The notes beneath the pieces are model-generated. The model was not told the origin of the DNA. It ran no database searches and was given only the letters and a program-made list of their open reading frames with translations. A stretch of 64,000 nt of DNA from Streptomyces parvulus (GTDB taxonomy: Bacteria > Actinomycetota > Actinomycetes > Streptomycetales > Streptomycetaceae), in assembly GCF_014648855.1 (NCBI RefSeq), contig NZ_BMRX01000003.1, forward strand, positions 1 through 64,000, read 5' to 3'. The translations under genes and the position numbers were made by a program. The stretch's first letter is position 1. Each line of letters opens with the position of its first letter. Positions 40,019 to 49,106 of the stretch are shown here, in pieces.

Positions 40019-41272
40019 GTGGACAGTCGATTTCTTCCCGCGCGCGGGCCCGCCCGGAGCCTCACCTCCGCGACGTTGTTCATGACGATGGGCAACGGCG
40101 CCTTCATGACCTGCTCGGCCCTCTACTTCACCCAGGTGGTCGGGCTGTCGCCGGCCCGGCTGGGCATCGGTCTGAGCATCGCCGGCCTGGTGGGGCTGTT
40201 GGCCGGGGTCCCCCTGGGCCACCTCGCCGACCGCCGGGGCCCCCGGGGGACGGCGGCGGCCCTGGTCGCCCTGAACGGCGTCGCGGCCGCCGGCTATCTC
40301 TTCGTCGGTTCCTTCGTCCAGTTCCTCCTCGTGGCCTGTGCGTTCGTCGTCCTCGAACGCGGTGGCCGGGCGGCGCTCCAGGCGACGCTCGCCGTCGTCC
40401 TGCGCGGGACCGAACTGGTGCGGACCCGCGCCTATCTGCGGTCGGTCAACAACGCGGGCATCGCGCTCGGCGCGCTGGGCGCGGGGTTCGCGATACAGCT
40501 GGGCAGCGACACCGCCTTCCGCGTCGTCCTGGTCCTCGACGCGCTCAGCTTCCTCGTCTCCGCCCTCCTGCTCATGACCCTGCCCGCGACGGCCGCCGCG
40601 CCCGCGCCCGCCGCGGGGGAGCCGCGGCTGGCCGTTCTGCGGGACCGCCCCTTCGCGCTGGTCACCCTCGTCAGCGTGGTGCTGTCGCTGTACGCGGTGC
40701 TGCTGGAGATCGTGCTGCCGCTGTGGATCGTCCGGCACACGACCGCTCCCCCGTGGCTCGTGACCGTGCTGTTCCTGATCAACACCGTCTGCGTGGTGGC
40801 GTTCCAGGTGCGCGTGGCGAAGAGGGTCGACGACCTGCCCTCGGCCGTCACGGCGTTCCGCCGCTCCGGCGCGGTGCTCCTGCTCTGCTGCCTGCTGTTC
40901 GCGGTGTCGTCGACCGGCTCGCCGCTGGTGTCGGGGCTGCTGCTGGTCGCCGGCGGCGCTGTCCACGTCTACGGCGAGATGGTGCTGTCCGCCGCGGCCT
41001 GGGTGGTGAGCTACGAACTCGCCCCACCGGACAAACAGGGCCAGTACCAGGGCTTCTTCTTCACCGGCTACGCCGCTTCGATGATGATCGCCCCGGTGCT
41101 GCTCACGTCCCTGCTCATCGAGTACGGGACGCCCGGCTGGCTGATCCTGGGCGCCGCCTTCCTCCTGGCCTCTCTCGCCATGGGCCCCGCCGTCCGCTGG
41201 GCGGCCCGGACCCGCGCGCACTACTTCGGATCCTCGTCCCTGCCGTCGACCTCCCTGAAGGGTGTCTCGTGA
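40019..41272 (+). CDS. Major facilitator superfamily exporter
   Basis: 417 aa with about 12 hydrophobic segments. The MFS motif A appears between helices 2 and 3 (GVPLGHLADRRGPRGTAAA), and a typical central loop (MTLPATAAAPAPAAGEPRLAVLRDRPFAL) separates the two halves. The order and length match drug-efflux MFS proteins of the DHA1 type. Divergent from the IleRS gene and co-transcribed with the P450 gene (start/stop overlap GTGA). Its position beside the resistance synthetase suggests export of the product. Confidence 0.9.
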   Translation: MDSRFLPARGPARSLTSATLFMTMGNGAFMTCSALYFTQVVGLSPARLGIGLSIAGLVGLLAGVPLGHLADRRGPRGTAAALVALNGVAAAGYLFVGSFVQFLLVACAFVVLERGGRAALQATLAVVLRGTELVRTRAYLRSVNNAGIALGALGAGFAIQLGSDTAFRVVLVLDALSFLVSALLLMTLPATAAAPAPAAGEPRLAVLRDRPFALVTLVSVVLSLYAVLLEIVLPLWIVRHTTAPPWLVTVLFLINTVCVVAFQVRVAKRVDDLPSAVTAFRRSGAVLLLCCLLFAVSSTGSPLVSGLLLVAGGAVHVYGEMVLSAAAWVVSYELAPPDKQGQYQGFFFTGYAASMMIAPVLLTSLLIEYGTPGWLILGAAFLLASLAMGPAVRWAARTRAHYFGSSSLPSTSLKGVS

Positions 41273-42477
41273 ACACAGACGCCGGCCTTCCGAACTACCC
41301 GATCAGCCGCAGTGGTTGCCCCTTCGACCCCCCGGATGCCTACGTCGCCTGGAGCAGGGACGGCGGTCTGCGCAGGATCCGCCTGTGGAACGGGCGCGAG
41401 GCGTGGCTGGCGACTCGCTTCGAGGACGTCCGCGCCGTCCTCAGCGACCCGCGCGTCAGCAGTGACGGGTCCCGGGACGACATGCCCACGGTCTCGCCCG
41501 CCTCGCAGGTGGCCACACCGCTGCGGGCGTCCTTCAACCGGATGGACGATCCCGGTCACACCCGGCTGCGGAGCATGGTGGCCCGTGACTTCTCGGCCCG
41601 GCGGACGGCGGCGCTGCGTCCCCGTATCCAGCGGCTCGCGGACGACCTCATCGACACGATGACGCGGAACGGCGCCCCCGCCGATCTGATGGCCGAGTTC
41701 GCCCTGCCCTTCCCGTCGCTGGTCATATCGCTGATGCTGGGCATCCCCTACGAGGAGCACGACTTCTTCCAGTCGCGCAGCATCGCGCTGCTGGACACCC
41801 ACTCCTCGGCCGAGGAGGTCGCGCGGGCGGGTGAGGAGATGCGCGGCTTCCTGCGCGAGCTGACGAAGGCCAAGGAGCGGCGCCCCGAGGACGACATCAT
41901 CAGCCGCCTGGTCACCGAGCAGCTGGCCGAGGGCCGCATCAGCCGGGACGAGCTGGCCGATCTCGCCCTGCTGCTGCTGATCTCCGGGCACGAGGCGACG
42001 ACGAACATGATCGGGCTCAGTGCCCTGGCGCTGCTCGGCGACCCCGACCAGGCCGGCCTGCTGCGGGACACGGACGACCCCGCCGTGGTGGCCGCCGCCG
42101 TCGAGGAGCTGCTGCGGTTCCTGTCGGCGGCCGACGCCGGCTTCGCGCGCGTGGTGACCGAGGACATGGAGATCGGCGGCCAGTCGCTGCGCGCGGGTGA
42201 CGGGGTGTTCGTCGCCCTCTCCGCGGCCAACCGCGACGGCACGGTGTTCGACGCGCCGGAGACGCTCGACCTCGGCCGCAGGGCTCCGCACCATCTCGCC
42301 TTCGGCTACGGCAGCCACCAGTGCCTGGGGCAGAGTCTGGTGCGCGCGGACCTCGGCACGGCGTTGCCCACGCTGCTGCGCCGGCTGCCGAAGCTCCGGC
42401 TCGCGGTGCCCGCGGACGAGATCGCCTACGCCCACATGGGCACGTTCGGCCCGGTCGAGCTGCCCGTCCTGTGGTGA
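41269..42477 (+). CDS. Cytochrome P450
   Basis: 402 aa bacterial class I P450. I-helix LLLLISGHEATTNMIGL, ExxR in VEELLRF with Arg downstream (FARVVTEDMEIGG), and the heme loop HLAFGYGSHQCLGQSLVR with the axial Cys at about residue 350. The N-terminal ISRSGCPFDPP is typical of macrolide/peptide-tailoring P450s (CYP105/107 type). Translationally coupled to the exporter and probably hydroxylates or otherwise oxidises the cluster product or a building block. Confidence 0.95.
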   Translation: MNTDAGLPNYPISRSGCPFDPPDAYVAWSRDGGLRRIRLWNGREAWLATRFEDVRAVLSDPRVSSDGSRDDMPTVSPASQVATPLRASFNRMDDPGHTRLRSMVARDFSARRTAALRPRIQRLADDLIDTMTRNGAPADLMAEFALPFPSLVISLMLGIPYEEHDFFQSRSIALLDTHSSAEEVARAGEEMRGFLRELTKAKERRPEDDIISRLVTEQLAEGRISRDELADLALLLLISGHEATTNMIGLSALALLGDPDQAGLLRDTDDPAVVAAAVEELLRFLSAADAGFARVVTEDMEIGGQSLRAGDGVFVALSAANRDGTVFDAPETLDLGRRAPHHLAFGYGSHQCLGQSLVRADLGTALPTLLRRLPKLRLAVPADEIAYAHMGTFGPVELPVLW

Positions 42478-42509
42478 GCGGGACGGCCCGGGACTGACCG
42501 GGAGCGCCT

Positions 42510-42544
42510 GCGGGCCCGGCCTTCGCTTCGAAGGCCGGGCCCGC
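42510..42544. terminator. Perfect 16-bp hairpin between convergent P450 and aminotransferase genes
   Basis: GCGGGCCCGGCCTTCG (42510-42525) is followed, after loop CTT, by its exact reverse complement (42529-42544). It lies in the 109-bp gap between convergent genes and should terminate both the P450 transcript and the long leftward operon. Confidence 0.85.
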
Positions 42545-42586
42545 ACACGCGGTAGCCGGAGGGCCGGGGCCCTCCGGCACGGCCGG

Positions 42587-43726
42587 TCAGGGCAGGTGTG
42601 CGGCCATCCGGTCGAGTGCCGCCCGGGTCGTCTCCGCCCCCCGGACGAACGTCGTGCGAATCCACCGGTCACCGTCCTCGGGGCGGCCGAAGAACGGTGT
42701 CCCCGGCGCGACGAGTACGCCCGCCCGGGCGGCCAGCGTGCGCGAGATCTCCCGCGCGGACCGGCCGAGGGCCTCGGTGCCGGCGAAGACGAACCAGCCC
42801 CCTTCCGGCGGGCGCACGGTGAAGCCGAGTGAGGAGAGGCCGGCGACGAGTTCGTCCCGCTGCTCCTGGAACTCCCGCCGGCCGTCCAGCACGTCGGACG
42901 GCTTCAAGGCCCGAGCGCCCGCCTGCAAGGGGTGGTTGGTGCCCACGGTGGTGTGTTCGTGGATCGTGCGCAGTACCGACGTGGTCTCCGGGTCGGCGAT
43001 GCAGTACCCGATGCGCCAGCCCGTCATCTGGAGCTTCTTGGAGAGGCTTCCGACCACGATGGTGTCCGGGCGGGCCGCCGGCATGGCCAGCGGGGACAGG
43101 TGGCGCCGCCCGTCGAAGACGGTGCAGTCGTAGACCTCGTCGGTGACGCAGACGATGCCCTGTGCGGCGCAGATGTCCATGAGCAGGCGGAGTTCGCCCG
43201 GGTCGAAGACCCGCCCGGTGGGATTGTGCGGTGTGTTGAGCACGACGGCCCGGGTCCGCGGCGACAGGGCGCGGGTCACCGCGGTCTCGGTGAGCCGCCA
43301 GCCCGGGGCCTCCAGCCGGACGGGGCGGGGCACCGCGCCGGCCAGCTCGACGATGCCCGGGTAGAGCTCGAAGTAGGGCTCGGGCAGGAGGACCTCGTCC
43401 CCGGGGTCGGTGACGGCGAGGAGCGCCGTCAGCAGGCCCTCCGTGGCACCGACGGTCACCGTCACCTCGGTCTCCGGGTCCACGTCCACACCGTGCGTAC
43501 GCCGGGCGTCCGCGGCGATCAGGGCGCGCAGTTCCGGAAGTCCCGCCGGGTCGGCGTACTGGTGCAGGCCGTCCCGCAGTGCCGACACGGCCGCGTCGAC
43601 GACGGCGGCGGGCGGGTCCCCCGGCGGGATGCCGAGGGCGATGTCCAGCGCTCCCGTCCCCGACAGGCGCTGCAGGCCGGCCAGCTCCATGGGAGACAGC
43701 GCCCGCGCCCGCAGGGACGGCTTCAT
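42587..43726 (-). CDS. Class I/II aminotransferase (aromatic/keto-acid type)
   Basis: 379 aa. Fold type I PLP enzyme: NTPHNPTGRVFDPGEL, VTDEVYDCTVF, PLP-Lys in VVGSLSKKLQMTGWRIGY and the terminal Arg in DRWIRTTFVRG. It resembles the MalY/ArAT-kynurenine aminotransferase group, which accepts aromatic and branched keto acids. As the last gene of the 18-gene operon and overlapping the methyltransferase, it probably aminates the keto acid made by the chain-elongation or methylation steps. Confidence 0.88.
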   Translation of the reverse strand: MKPSLRARALSPMELAGLQRLSGTGALDIALGIPPGDPPAAVVDAAVSALRDGLHQYADPAGLPELRALIAADARRTHGVDVDPETEVTVTVGATEGLLTALLAVTDPGDEVLLPEPYFELYPGIVELAGAVPRPVRLEAPGWRLTETAVTRALSPRTRAVVLNTPHNPTGRVFDPGELRLLMDICAAQGIVCVTDEVYDCTVFDGRRHLSPLAMPAARPDTIVVGSLSKKLQMTGWRIGYCIADPETTSVLRTIHEHTTVGTNHPLQAGARALKPSDVLDGRREFQEQRDELVAGLSSLGFTVRPPEGGWFVFAGTEALGRSAREISRTLAARAGVLVAPGTPFFGRPEDGDRWIRTTFVRGAETTRAALDRMAAHLP

Positions 43727-44787
43727 CGCGGGACCGCCGCTGAGGTGATCTCGTAGTACGCGAAGCGGAACATGGTGTCGGGCACCGACTGGATCCGCCG
43801 GCACGTCAGCCCGGCCGCTTCGATGACCTTCAGCCAGGGTTCCCTGCGCTGCGGGAAGCCCTGCTCGGTGAGGGCGTGCACCAGGAAGAAGTCCGCGTCC
43901 TCGGCGTCCCGGAACAGTTCGGGCTCGGCGAGCACCAGGACGCTTCCCGGCTTGCCGGCGAGCAGCTCCGCGTACGCCCGCAGCAGCTCGGCCACCGCCT
44001 CCTCCCCGTCCCGGAAGTGCTCGTGGACCGCGCCGACCGCGATGAAGAGGTCGCACTCGCGGGCCGCCGCGGGCCACTCCCCGGGCACGAAGGCGTCGCC
44101 GACGACGAAGGACACCCTGTCCTGGAGGCCCTCTTCCCGCGCCCGCTTCGAGGCGAGCGCGACGGCGTCCTCGGCGATGTCCAGGCCCACCGCGCGCAGG
44201 CGGGGATCCTCGCGGGCCAGGTCGAGCACCATGCCGCCGGTTCCGCAGCCGAGGTCCAGGACGCGTTCGGCGCCGTACCTGCCGATCAGTTCGCGTACCA
44301 CGTTCATTCCGACGCTGCGGAACAGCACCTCGCAGCGGCGGCCGAGCGCCTCGGTGTCGCGCTCCACGTCCGTCCCGTAGTGGAGCCGGCCGGTGGCCAG
44401 CCCCTCGATGCTGCTCAGCACCGGCCCGTAGGCCTCCGCGTAGTAGCCGATCACCGCCTCGGGGACCTCGCCGAGCAGCGCGCCACCGGACGCGGACAGC
44501 CGCCAGGAGTCGCCGCGCGACTCGACGAGGCCGCGGATTTCCGCGAAGCGCAGGAGGTTGCCCACCAGCTCGGTGTACCCGCCGGGCGGGACCAGTTCCG
44601 CGAGGGGCGTCCAGTGGTCCGAGAGCCGCGCGGCGATGCCCGAACGCGCCAGTCCGAGCACGGTGTTGCAGAGTACGTACGACGAGGCCAGTTCCCTGGC
44701 ACCGGTGGCGGCCACCGACTTCCACTCCCGCTGCACCGACGCGTCGGACACCTCGACCGACTCGACCGGTTCGACCTTGTTGGACAT
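43723..44787 (-). CDS. SAM methyltransferase, O-/C-methyltransferase superfamily with N-terminal winged helix
   Basis: 354 aa. N-terminal dimerisation/winged-helix part (VLCNTVLGLARSGIAARLSDHWTPLAELVPPGGYTELVGNLLRFAEIRGLVE) followed by the SAM domain: ERVLDLGCGTGGMVLDLAREDPRLRAVGLDIAEDAVAL, VSFVVGDAF and FIAVGAVHEHF. This architecture is shared by alpha-keto-acid C-methyltransferases (MppJ type) and by O-methyltransferases. Because the next gene is a keto-acid aminotransferase, methylation of the keto acid at C-beta is an attractive idea, but it is inference. ATG 44787 has AGGAG upstream. Confidence 0.85.
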   Translation of the reverse strand: MSNKVEPVESVEVSDASVQREWKSVAATGARELASSYVLCNTVLGLARSGIAARLSDHWTPLAELVPPGGYTELVGNLLRFAEIRGLVESRGDSWRLSASGGALLGEVPEAVIGYYAEAYGPVLSSIEGLATGRLHYGTDVERDTEALGRRCEVLFRSVGMNVVRELIGRYGAERVLDLGCGTGGMVLDLAREDPRLRAVGLDIAEDAVALASKRAREEGLQDRVSFVVGDAFVPGEWPAAARECDLFIAVGAVHEHFRDGEEAVAELLRAYAELLAGKPGSVLVLAEPELFRDAEDADFFLVHALTEQGFPQRREPWLKVIEAAGLTCRRIQSVPDTMFRFAYYEITSAAVPR

Positions 44788-44845
44788 GTCACTCCTGTCG
44801 TTTGAGCGTGCTGATGTACTCGGGTCACGGGCGGGGCCCGTGGTC

Positions 44846-45871
44846 TCACAGCCGCGCGCGGACGGCCTGTCCCGCCTTGCCGGTGTCGAGCGAACCGCCG
44901 AGGTCGGGTGTGGTCTCGCCGTCGGCGACGGCCAGGTCGACCGCGTTCCTGAGGGCGGCGGCCTCGGCGGTGTGGCCGAGGTCGGCGAGGAGGAGGCCGG
45001 CGCTCAGAATGGCGCCGACCGGGTTCGCGGCCCGCGTGCCCGCGATGTCGGGCGCGCTGCCGTGGACCGGTTCGTAGAGGCCGAAGCCGCGTTCCGGGTT
45101 GAGGTTGGCCGAGGCCGCCGTGCCGATCCCGCCGGCGACGGCGGACGCGACGTCGCTGAGGATGTCGCCGTAGGAGTTGTTGGTGACGACCACGTCGAAT
45201 CCGGTGGGGTCGGTGACCATGCGCATCGCGGCGGCGTCGACGTACAGGTGGCGGGCGGCGACGTCGGGATGGCGTGCCGCGGCCGCTCGCCAGCAGCGCT
45301 GCCACAGACTGCCGCCGTGCTCCACGGCGTTCGCCTTGTCGACCATGCAGACTTCCCGGCGGGCGATGGTGAAGGCGTGCTCGACGACCCGGGACGTGCC
45401 GCGGTGGGTGCTGAGGTCGATGTCGAGCGCGATCTCGTGCTCGCCTCCGGCGCGCAGCGCGCCGCCCATGCCGGTGTAGAGGCCCTCGGTGTTCTCCCGG
45501 ATGACGACGCAGTCCACCGCCCGGGGCCGGTCCGGCCGGAGGGGACTCAGGCGGTCGCTGAGGAGCCTGGCCGGGCGGTGGTTCACGTAGAGGTCCAGTT
45601 CGAAGCGGAGGCGGAGCAGGACGCCTCTGCCGTACGCGGGCGACGCGACCCGGGGGTCGCCGATCGCGCCCAGCAGCGCGGAGCGGCTCGCCGCGACCCG
45701 GGCGACGTCCTCGTCGCAGAGCGCGACGCCGGTACGGAGGTAGGTGCCGGCGTTGACGTGGTCGAGGTGGTCGAAGTCCAGGCCCAGCCCGAACGCGTCC
45801 AGCGTCATGACCGCCTGCTCGACCACCTCGGGACCGATTCCGTCGCCGGGGATGACGGCGATCCGTGTCAT
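44846..45871 (-). CDS. 3-isopropylmalate dehydrogenase-like decarboxylating dehydrogenase (LeuB-type)
   Basis: 341 aa. IDH/IPMDH family: IAVIPGDGIGPEVVEQA at the N-terminus, VIRENTEGLYTG, the metal site GDILSD in VTNNSYGDILSDVASAV, and NAD loop EPVHGSAPDIAG. It would oxidise and decarboxylate the homologated malate-type intermediate to the chain-extended 2-keto acid. Together with the LeuA, LeuC and LeuD homologues upstream it completes one +1-carbon elongation cycle. Substrate specificity residues were not assigned. Confidence 0.88.
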   Translation of the reverse strand: MTRIAVIPGDGIGPEVVEQAVMTLDAFGLGLDFDHLDHVNAGTYLRTGVALCDEDVARVAASRSALLGAIGDPRVASPAYGRGVLLRLRFELDLYVNHRPARLLSDRLSPLRPDRPRAVDCVVIRENTEGLYTGMGGALRAGGEHEIALDIDLSTHRGTSRVVEHAFTIARREVCMVDKANAVEHGGSLWQRCWRAAAARHPDVAARHLYVDAAAMRMVTDPTGFDVVVTNNSYGDILSDVASAVAGGIGTAASANLNPERGFGLYEPVHGSAPDIAGTRAANPVGAILSAGLLLADLGHTAEAAALRNAVDLAVADGETTPDLGGSLDTGKAGQAVRARL

Positions 45872-45881
45872 GTCCGGCTCC

Positions 45882-46502
45882 TCACGAGGGTTCGGCGGGG
45901 ACGGACGCCCACCCGGGCGTGAGCGCCGGCCGCCAGTGCGGGCGGGTCCGCTCGTGGCGGGCGATGGCGTCCTGCCTGGTGAGGGTGGCCGTGATGTCGT
46001 CGTGGCCGGCGAGCAGCAGCCGTCGGGCGCGGGCGTCGATGTCGAAGCCCCAGCTCTCTCCACCGGCCGTGACCCGGCACTCCTCCAGGTCCAGCGTGAC
46101 GTCGAACGCGGGGTCCGCTTCGGCGCGTTCGAGCAGCGAGGCGACGGCCCGCTCCGGGAGGACCACGGCGAGCAGGCCGTTCTTGAGCGCGTTGCGGCGG
46201 AAGATGTCGCCGAAGCTCGGTGCGACGACGGCCGCGACGCCCCAGTCCCGCAGCGCCCACACGGCGTGCTCGCGCGAACTGCCGGTGGCGAAGTGGGCGC
46301 CGGCCAGCAGCACGGTCGCGCCCGACCGTTCGGGCCGCTCGAAGACGAAGCCGGGGTCCGTGCGCCAGCGGGCGAACAGGGCGTCCGCGTAGCCGGTGCG
46401 GCGTACGCTCCGGCAGTGCTCGCTGGGGATGATCTGGTCGGTGTCGACGTTGGTGCGGCGCAGTGGCAGGCACCTTCCGGTGTGGCTTCTCAGCGGTTCC
46501 AC
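45882..46502 (-). CDS. Isopropylmalate isomerase small subunit-like (LeuD-type)
   Basis: 206 aa from GTG 46502 (GAGGAGACCA upstream). The small-subunit motifs are clear: [24 protein letters not shown] and the substrate loop [37 protein letters not shown], where ATGSSREH replaces the usual GCGSSREH. Starts 13 bp inside the LeuC gene. The loop change may relate to a different side chain on the substrate. Confidence 0.9.
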   Translation of the reverse strand: MEPLRSHTGRCLPLRRTNVDTDQIIPSEHCRSVRRTGYADALFARWRTDPGFVFERPERSGATVLLAGAHFATGSSREHAVWALRDWGVAAVVAPSFGDIFRRNALKNGLLAVVLPERAVASLLERAEADPAFDVTLDLEECRVTAGGESWGFDIDARARRLLLAGHDDITATLTRQDAIARHERTRPHWRPALTPGWASVPAEPS

Positions 46503-47914
46503 TGGTCTCCTCGGGGAAGGTCGGCGGGCAGTGCCAGCCGGCCGGCGACCGCGGTGGCGGCGGCGACGGCGGGCGACACCAGGTGGGTCCTCGCCCGGGG
46601 TCCCTGCCTGCCCTCGTAGTTGCGGTTGCTGGTCGAGGCGCAGCGCTGGCTGCCGGGGAGCCGGTCGCTGTTCATGCCGAGGCACATGGAGCAGCCCGGC
46701 AGGCGCCACTCGGCCCCGGCGGCGGTGAAGACGTCGTGCAGTCCCTCGCGTTCGGCGTGGACGCGGACGTCCATGGAACCGGGCACCACCAGGACGCGCA
46801 CGCCGTCGTGGACCCGGCGGCCGCGCAGTACCTCGGCGGCGGCCCGCAGATCGTCCAGCCGGCCGTTGGTGCAGGAGCCGATGAAGACCGTGTCGACGGC
46901 GATGTCCCGCATCGGCGTGCCGGGGGCGAGGTCCATGTAGTCGAGGGCGCGGCGTGCCGCCGCCCGCTCGTCGGGGTCGGTGAAGGCCGCGGGGTCGGGC
47001 ACGGTGCCCGCCATCGGTACGGCCTGGCCGGGGTTGGTGCCCCAGGTCACCCACGGGGTCAGGCCCGAGACGTCCACGGTCACCGTGCGGTCGAAGACGG
47101 CGCCGGGGTCGCTCGCCAGGGTGCGCCAGTGGGCGACCGCCTCCCGCCCGGCCGGGCCCGCGGGGCTGCCGGGCCTGCCCGCGAGGTAGGCGAAGGTCGT
47201 CTCGTCGGGGGCGATCAGCCCGGCCCTGGCCCCGGCCTCCACGCTGAGGTTGCACATCGTCATCCGGCTCTCCATGGAGAGCGCGCGTACGGCGTCGCCC
47301 CGGTACTCCACGACGTGGCCGTGCGCGCCGTTGGCGCCGATCCGGGTGATGAGGGCCAGCATCAGGTCCTTGGCCGTGACGCCGTCCGCCGGTGTCCCGG
47401 TGAACTCCACGAGCATCGTGCGGGGCTTCTGCACGGCCACCGTCTGGGTGGCGAGGACGTGTTCGACGTCGCTGGTGCCCACCCCGAAGGCGAGGGCGCC
47501 GAAGGCCCCGTGCGTGGAGGTGTGGCTGTCTCCGCACACCACGGTCATGCCGGGCTGCACCAGGCCGAGTTCGGGGCCGACGACGTGGACCACGCCCTGC
47601 CGGCGGTGGCCGTGCGGGAACAGCGCGATGCCGTGGTCGGCGCAGTTGCGGCGCAGGGTCTCCAGCTGCTCCCGGCCGAGGGCGTCGGAGACGGTCAGCG
47701 AGTCGGTCGGGACGTTGTGGTCCTCGACGGCGAGTGTCAGGTCCGGGCGGCGCACCTTGTGGCCGCTCAGCCGCAGGCCCTCGAACGCCTGCGGCGAGGT
47801 CGCCTCGTGGACCAGGTGCAGGTCGACGTAGAGCAGGTCGGGCCCGTCGGGTTCGGTGCACACGACGGCGCCGTCCCAGAGCTTGTCGATGATCGTCGCC
47901 GGGGCCGCGCTCAT
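46490..47914 (-). CDS. Isopropylmalate isomerase large subunit-like (LeuC-type)
   Basis: 474 aa. All three iron-sulfur cluster Cys are kept ([13 protein letters not shown] and [10 protein letters not shown]), with [23 protein letters not shown] and [14 protein letters not shown] typical of LeuC. Acts with the LeuD partner to isomerise the alkyl-malate. Its start overlaps the LeuA-like stop (ATGA). Confidence 0.93.
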   Translation of the reverse strand: MSAAPATIIDKLWDGAVVCTEPDGPDLLYVDLHLVHEATSPQAFEGLRLSGHKVRRPDLTLAVEDHNVPTDSLTVSDALGREQLETLRRNCADHGIALFPHGHRRQGVVHVVGPELGLVQPGMTVVCGDSHTSTHGAFGALAFGVGTSDVEHVLATQTVAVQKPRTMLVEFTGTPADGVTAKDLMLALITRIGANGAHGHVVEYRGDAVRALSMESRMTMCNLSVEAGARAGLIAPDETTFAYLAGRPGSPAGPAGREAVAHWRTLASDPGAVFDRTVTVDVSGLTPWVTWGTNPGQAVPMAGTVPDPAAFTDPDERAAARRALDYMDLAPGTPMRDIAVDTVFIGSCTNGRLDDLRAAAEVLRGRRVHDGVRVLVVPGSMDVRVHAEREGLHDVFTAAGAEWRLPGCSMCLGMNSDRLPGSQRCASTSNRNYEGRQGPRARTHLVSPAVAAATAVAGRLALPADLPRGDQWNR

Positions 47915-49083
47915 GCCCCCGCTCCGGTGGCCGGCGTGACGCCGAGGCGGCTCGCCAGCCGGTCGCGCAGGACGTCCAGCTCGTCGCACTCCCCGCCCGG
48001 CCGGTCGGCGATGTACTCCTGGTAGAGCCGGCCCACCAGGTCGTCGTCGGCGGGCACCGACAGCTGCGCCAGCAGGTGCCGCAGGATCGACCGTCCGGAG
48101 TGCCTGCCGACCAGCAGCGACCTGCGGCGTCCGAAGCTCTCGGGCTTGATGAACTCGTAGGTGACCGGGTTCTGCAGCATGGCCGCCTGGTGGATGCCCG
48201 CCTGCGTGGCGAACGAGTTGGTGCCGAGGACGGCCTTGTTGCGCGGGCGGTCCAGCGCGATGGCGTCGGCGAGCATGACGTAGGCCTCGTCGAGGAGTTC
48301 GGTGCGCAGCCCGGTGTCCATGCCCAGTTCGGCGCTCTTGTACGACAGCACCGCGGCCAGTTCCTCCAGCGGGGTGTTGCCGGACCGCTCGCCGATGCCC
48401 GCGAGCGTGGCCTGCACCTCGTCGGCCCCGGCGGCCAGGCCGGCCAGCGCGTTGGCCAGCGACAGCCCGAGGTCGTCGTGGCAGTGGGTGGCGAGCACGA
48501 TGTCGTCGGAGACGCAGGCGCGCACCGTCGCGATGAGTTCGCCGAACTCCTGGGGGACGGCGAAGCCGGTGGTGTCGGCGAGGGTGACGGCGGTCGCGCC
48601 CGCCTCGACGGCGGTGCCGACCAGGGCGCGGATCCAGTCGTGCTCGCCGCGGCTGGCGTCCTCGACGGCGAGGTTGATGTCGACGGCTCCCAGTGACCGG
48701 GCGAACCGGACGGAGTCGTCGATCTCGCGCAGGCCCTCGGCCCGGGTGATGCCGCGTTTGTGGCGCAGGTGGATGTCGCTGCCGGTGCAGCAGACCTGCA
48801 CCTGGTGGCGGGGGTCGTCCCCGGCGGCCTCCATGGAGAGCCGGATGTCCTCGCGCGAGCAGCGGTTGAACGTGGCGAAGCCGGCCCGGGTGAGGGACTG
48901 GGCGATGAGCTGGGTGGCCTTGAAGTCGGAGGGCGAGGAGCCGGGGTAGCCGGTCTCGACGACGTCGACCCCGATCTCCTCCAGTTTCAGCGCGAGAGCG
49001 AGCTTCTGCTCGGGGGACATCGCGTTGCCCGGGGCCTGTTCCCCGTCACGGAGTGTCGCATCGAAAACGCGTATTCGGCGCAT
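47911..49083 (-). CDS. 2-isopropylmalate/homocitrate synthase-like enzyme without regulatory domain (LeuA/NifV/HphA-type)
   Basis: 390 aa, a DRE-TIM metallolyase: [17 protein letters not shown] at the N-terminus and the metal motif [12 protein letters not shown], then [14 protein letters not shown]. It ends after the two small subdomains and lacks the C-terminal leucine-feedback domain of housekeeping LeuA (about 130 residues more). Enzymes of this short form condense acetyl-CoA with other 2-keto acids (homocitrate, homophenylalanine and homotyrosine routes). It is unregulated by leucine as far as the sequence shows. It heads the elongation module and follows the HpgT-like aminotransferase by 23 bp. 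Confidence 0.9.
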   Translation of the reverse strand: MRRIRVFDATLRDGEQAPGNAMSPEQKLALALKLEEIGVDVVETGYPGSSPSDFKATQLIAQSLTRAGFATFNRCSREDIRLSMEAAGDDPRHQVQVCCTGSDIHLRHKRGITRAEGLREIDDSVRFARSLGAVDINLAVEDASRGEHDWIRALVGTAVEAGATAVTLADTTGFAVPQEFGELIATVRACVSDDIVLATHCHDDLGLSLANALAGLAAGADEVQATLAGIGERSGNTPLEELAAVLSYKSAELGMDTGLRTELLDEAYVMLADAIALDRPRNKAVLGTNSFATQAGIHQAAMLQNPVTYEFIKPESFGRRRSLLVGRHSGRSILRHLLAQLSVPADDDLVGRLYQEYIADRPGGECDELDVLRDRLASRLGVTPATGAGA

Positions 49084-49106
49084 GGTCCTACCGCCGTTCG
49101 GGTCGG

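Noticed and set aside
44846..49083. Housekeeping leucine operon
   Set aside because: LeuA lacks its regulatory domain, and all four genes are embedded in an operon of secondary-metabolic genes with overlapping starts.
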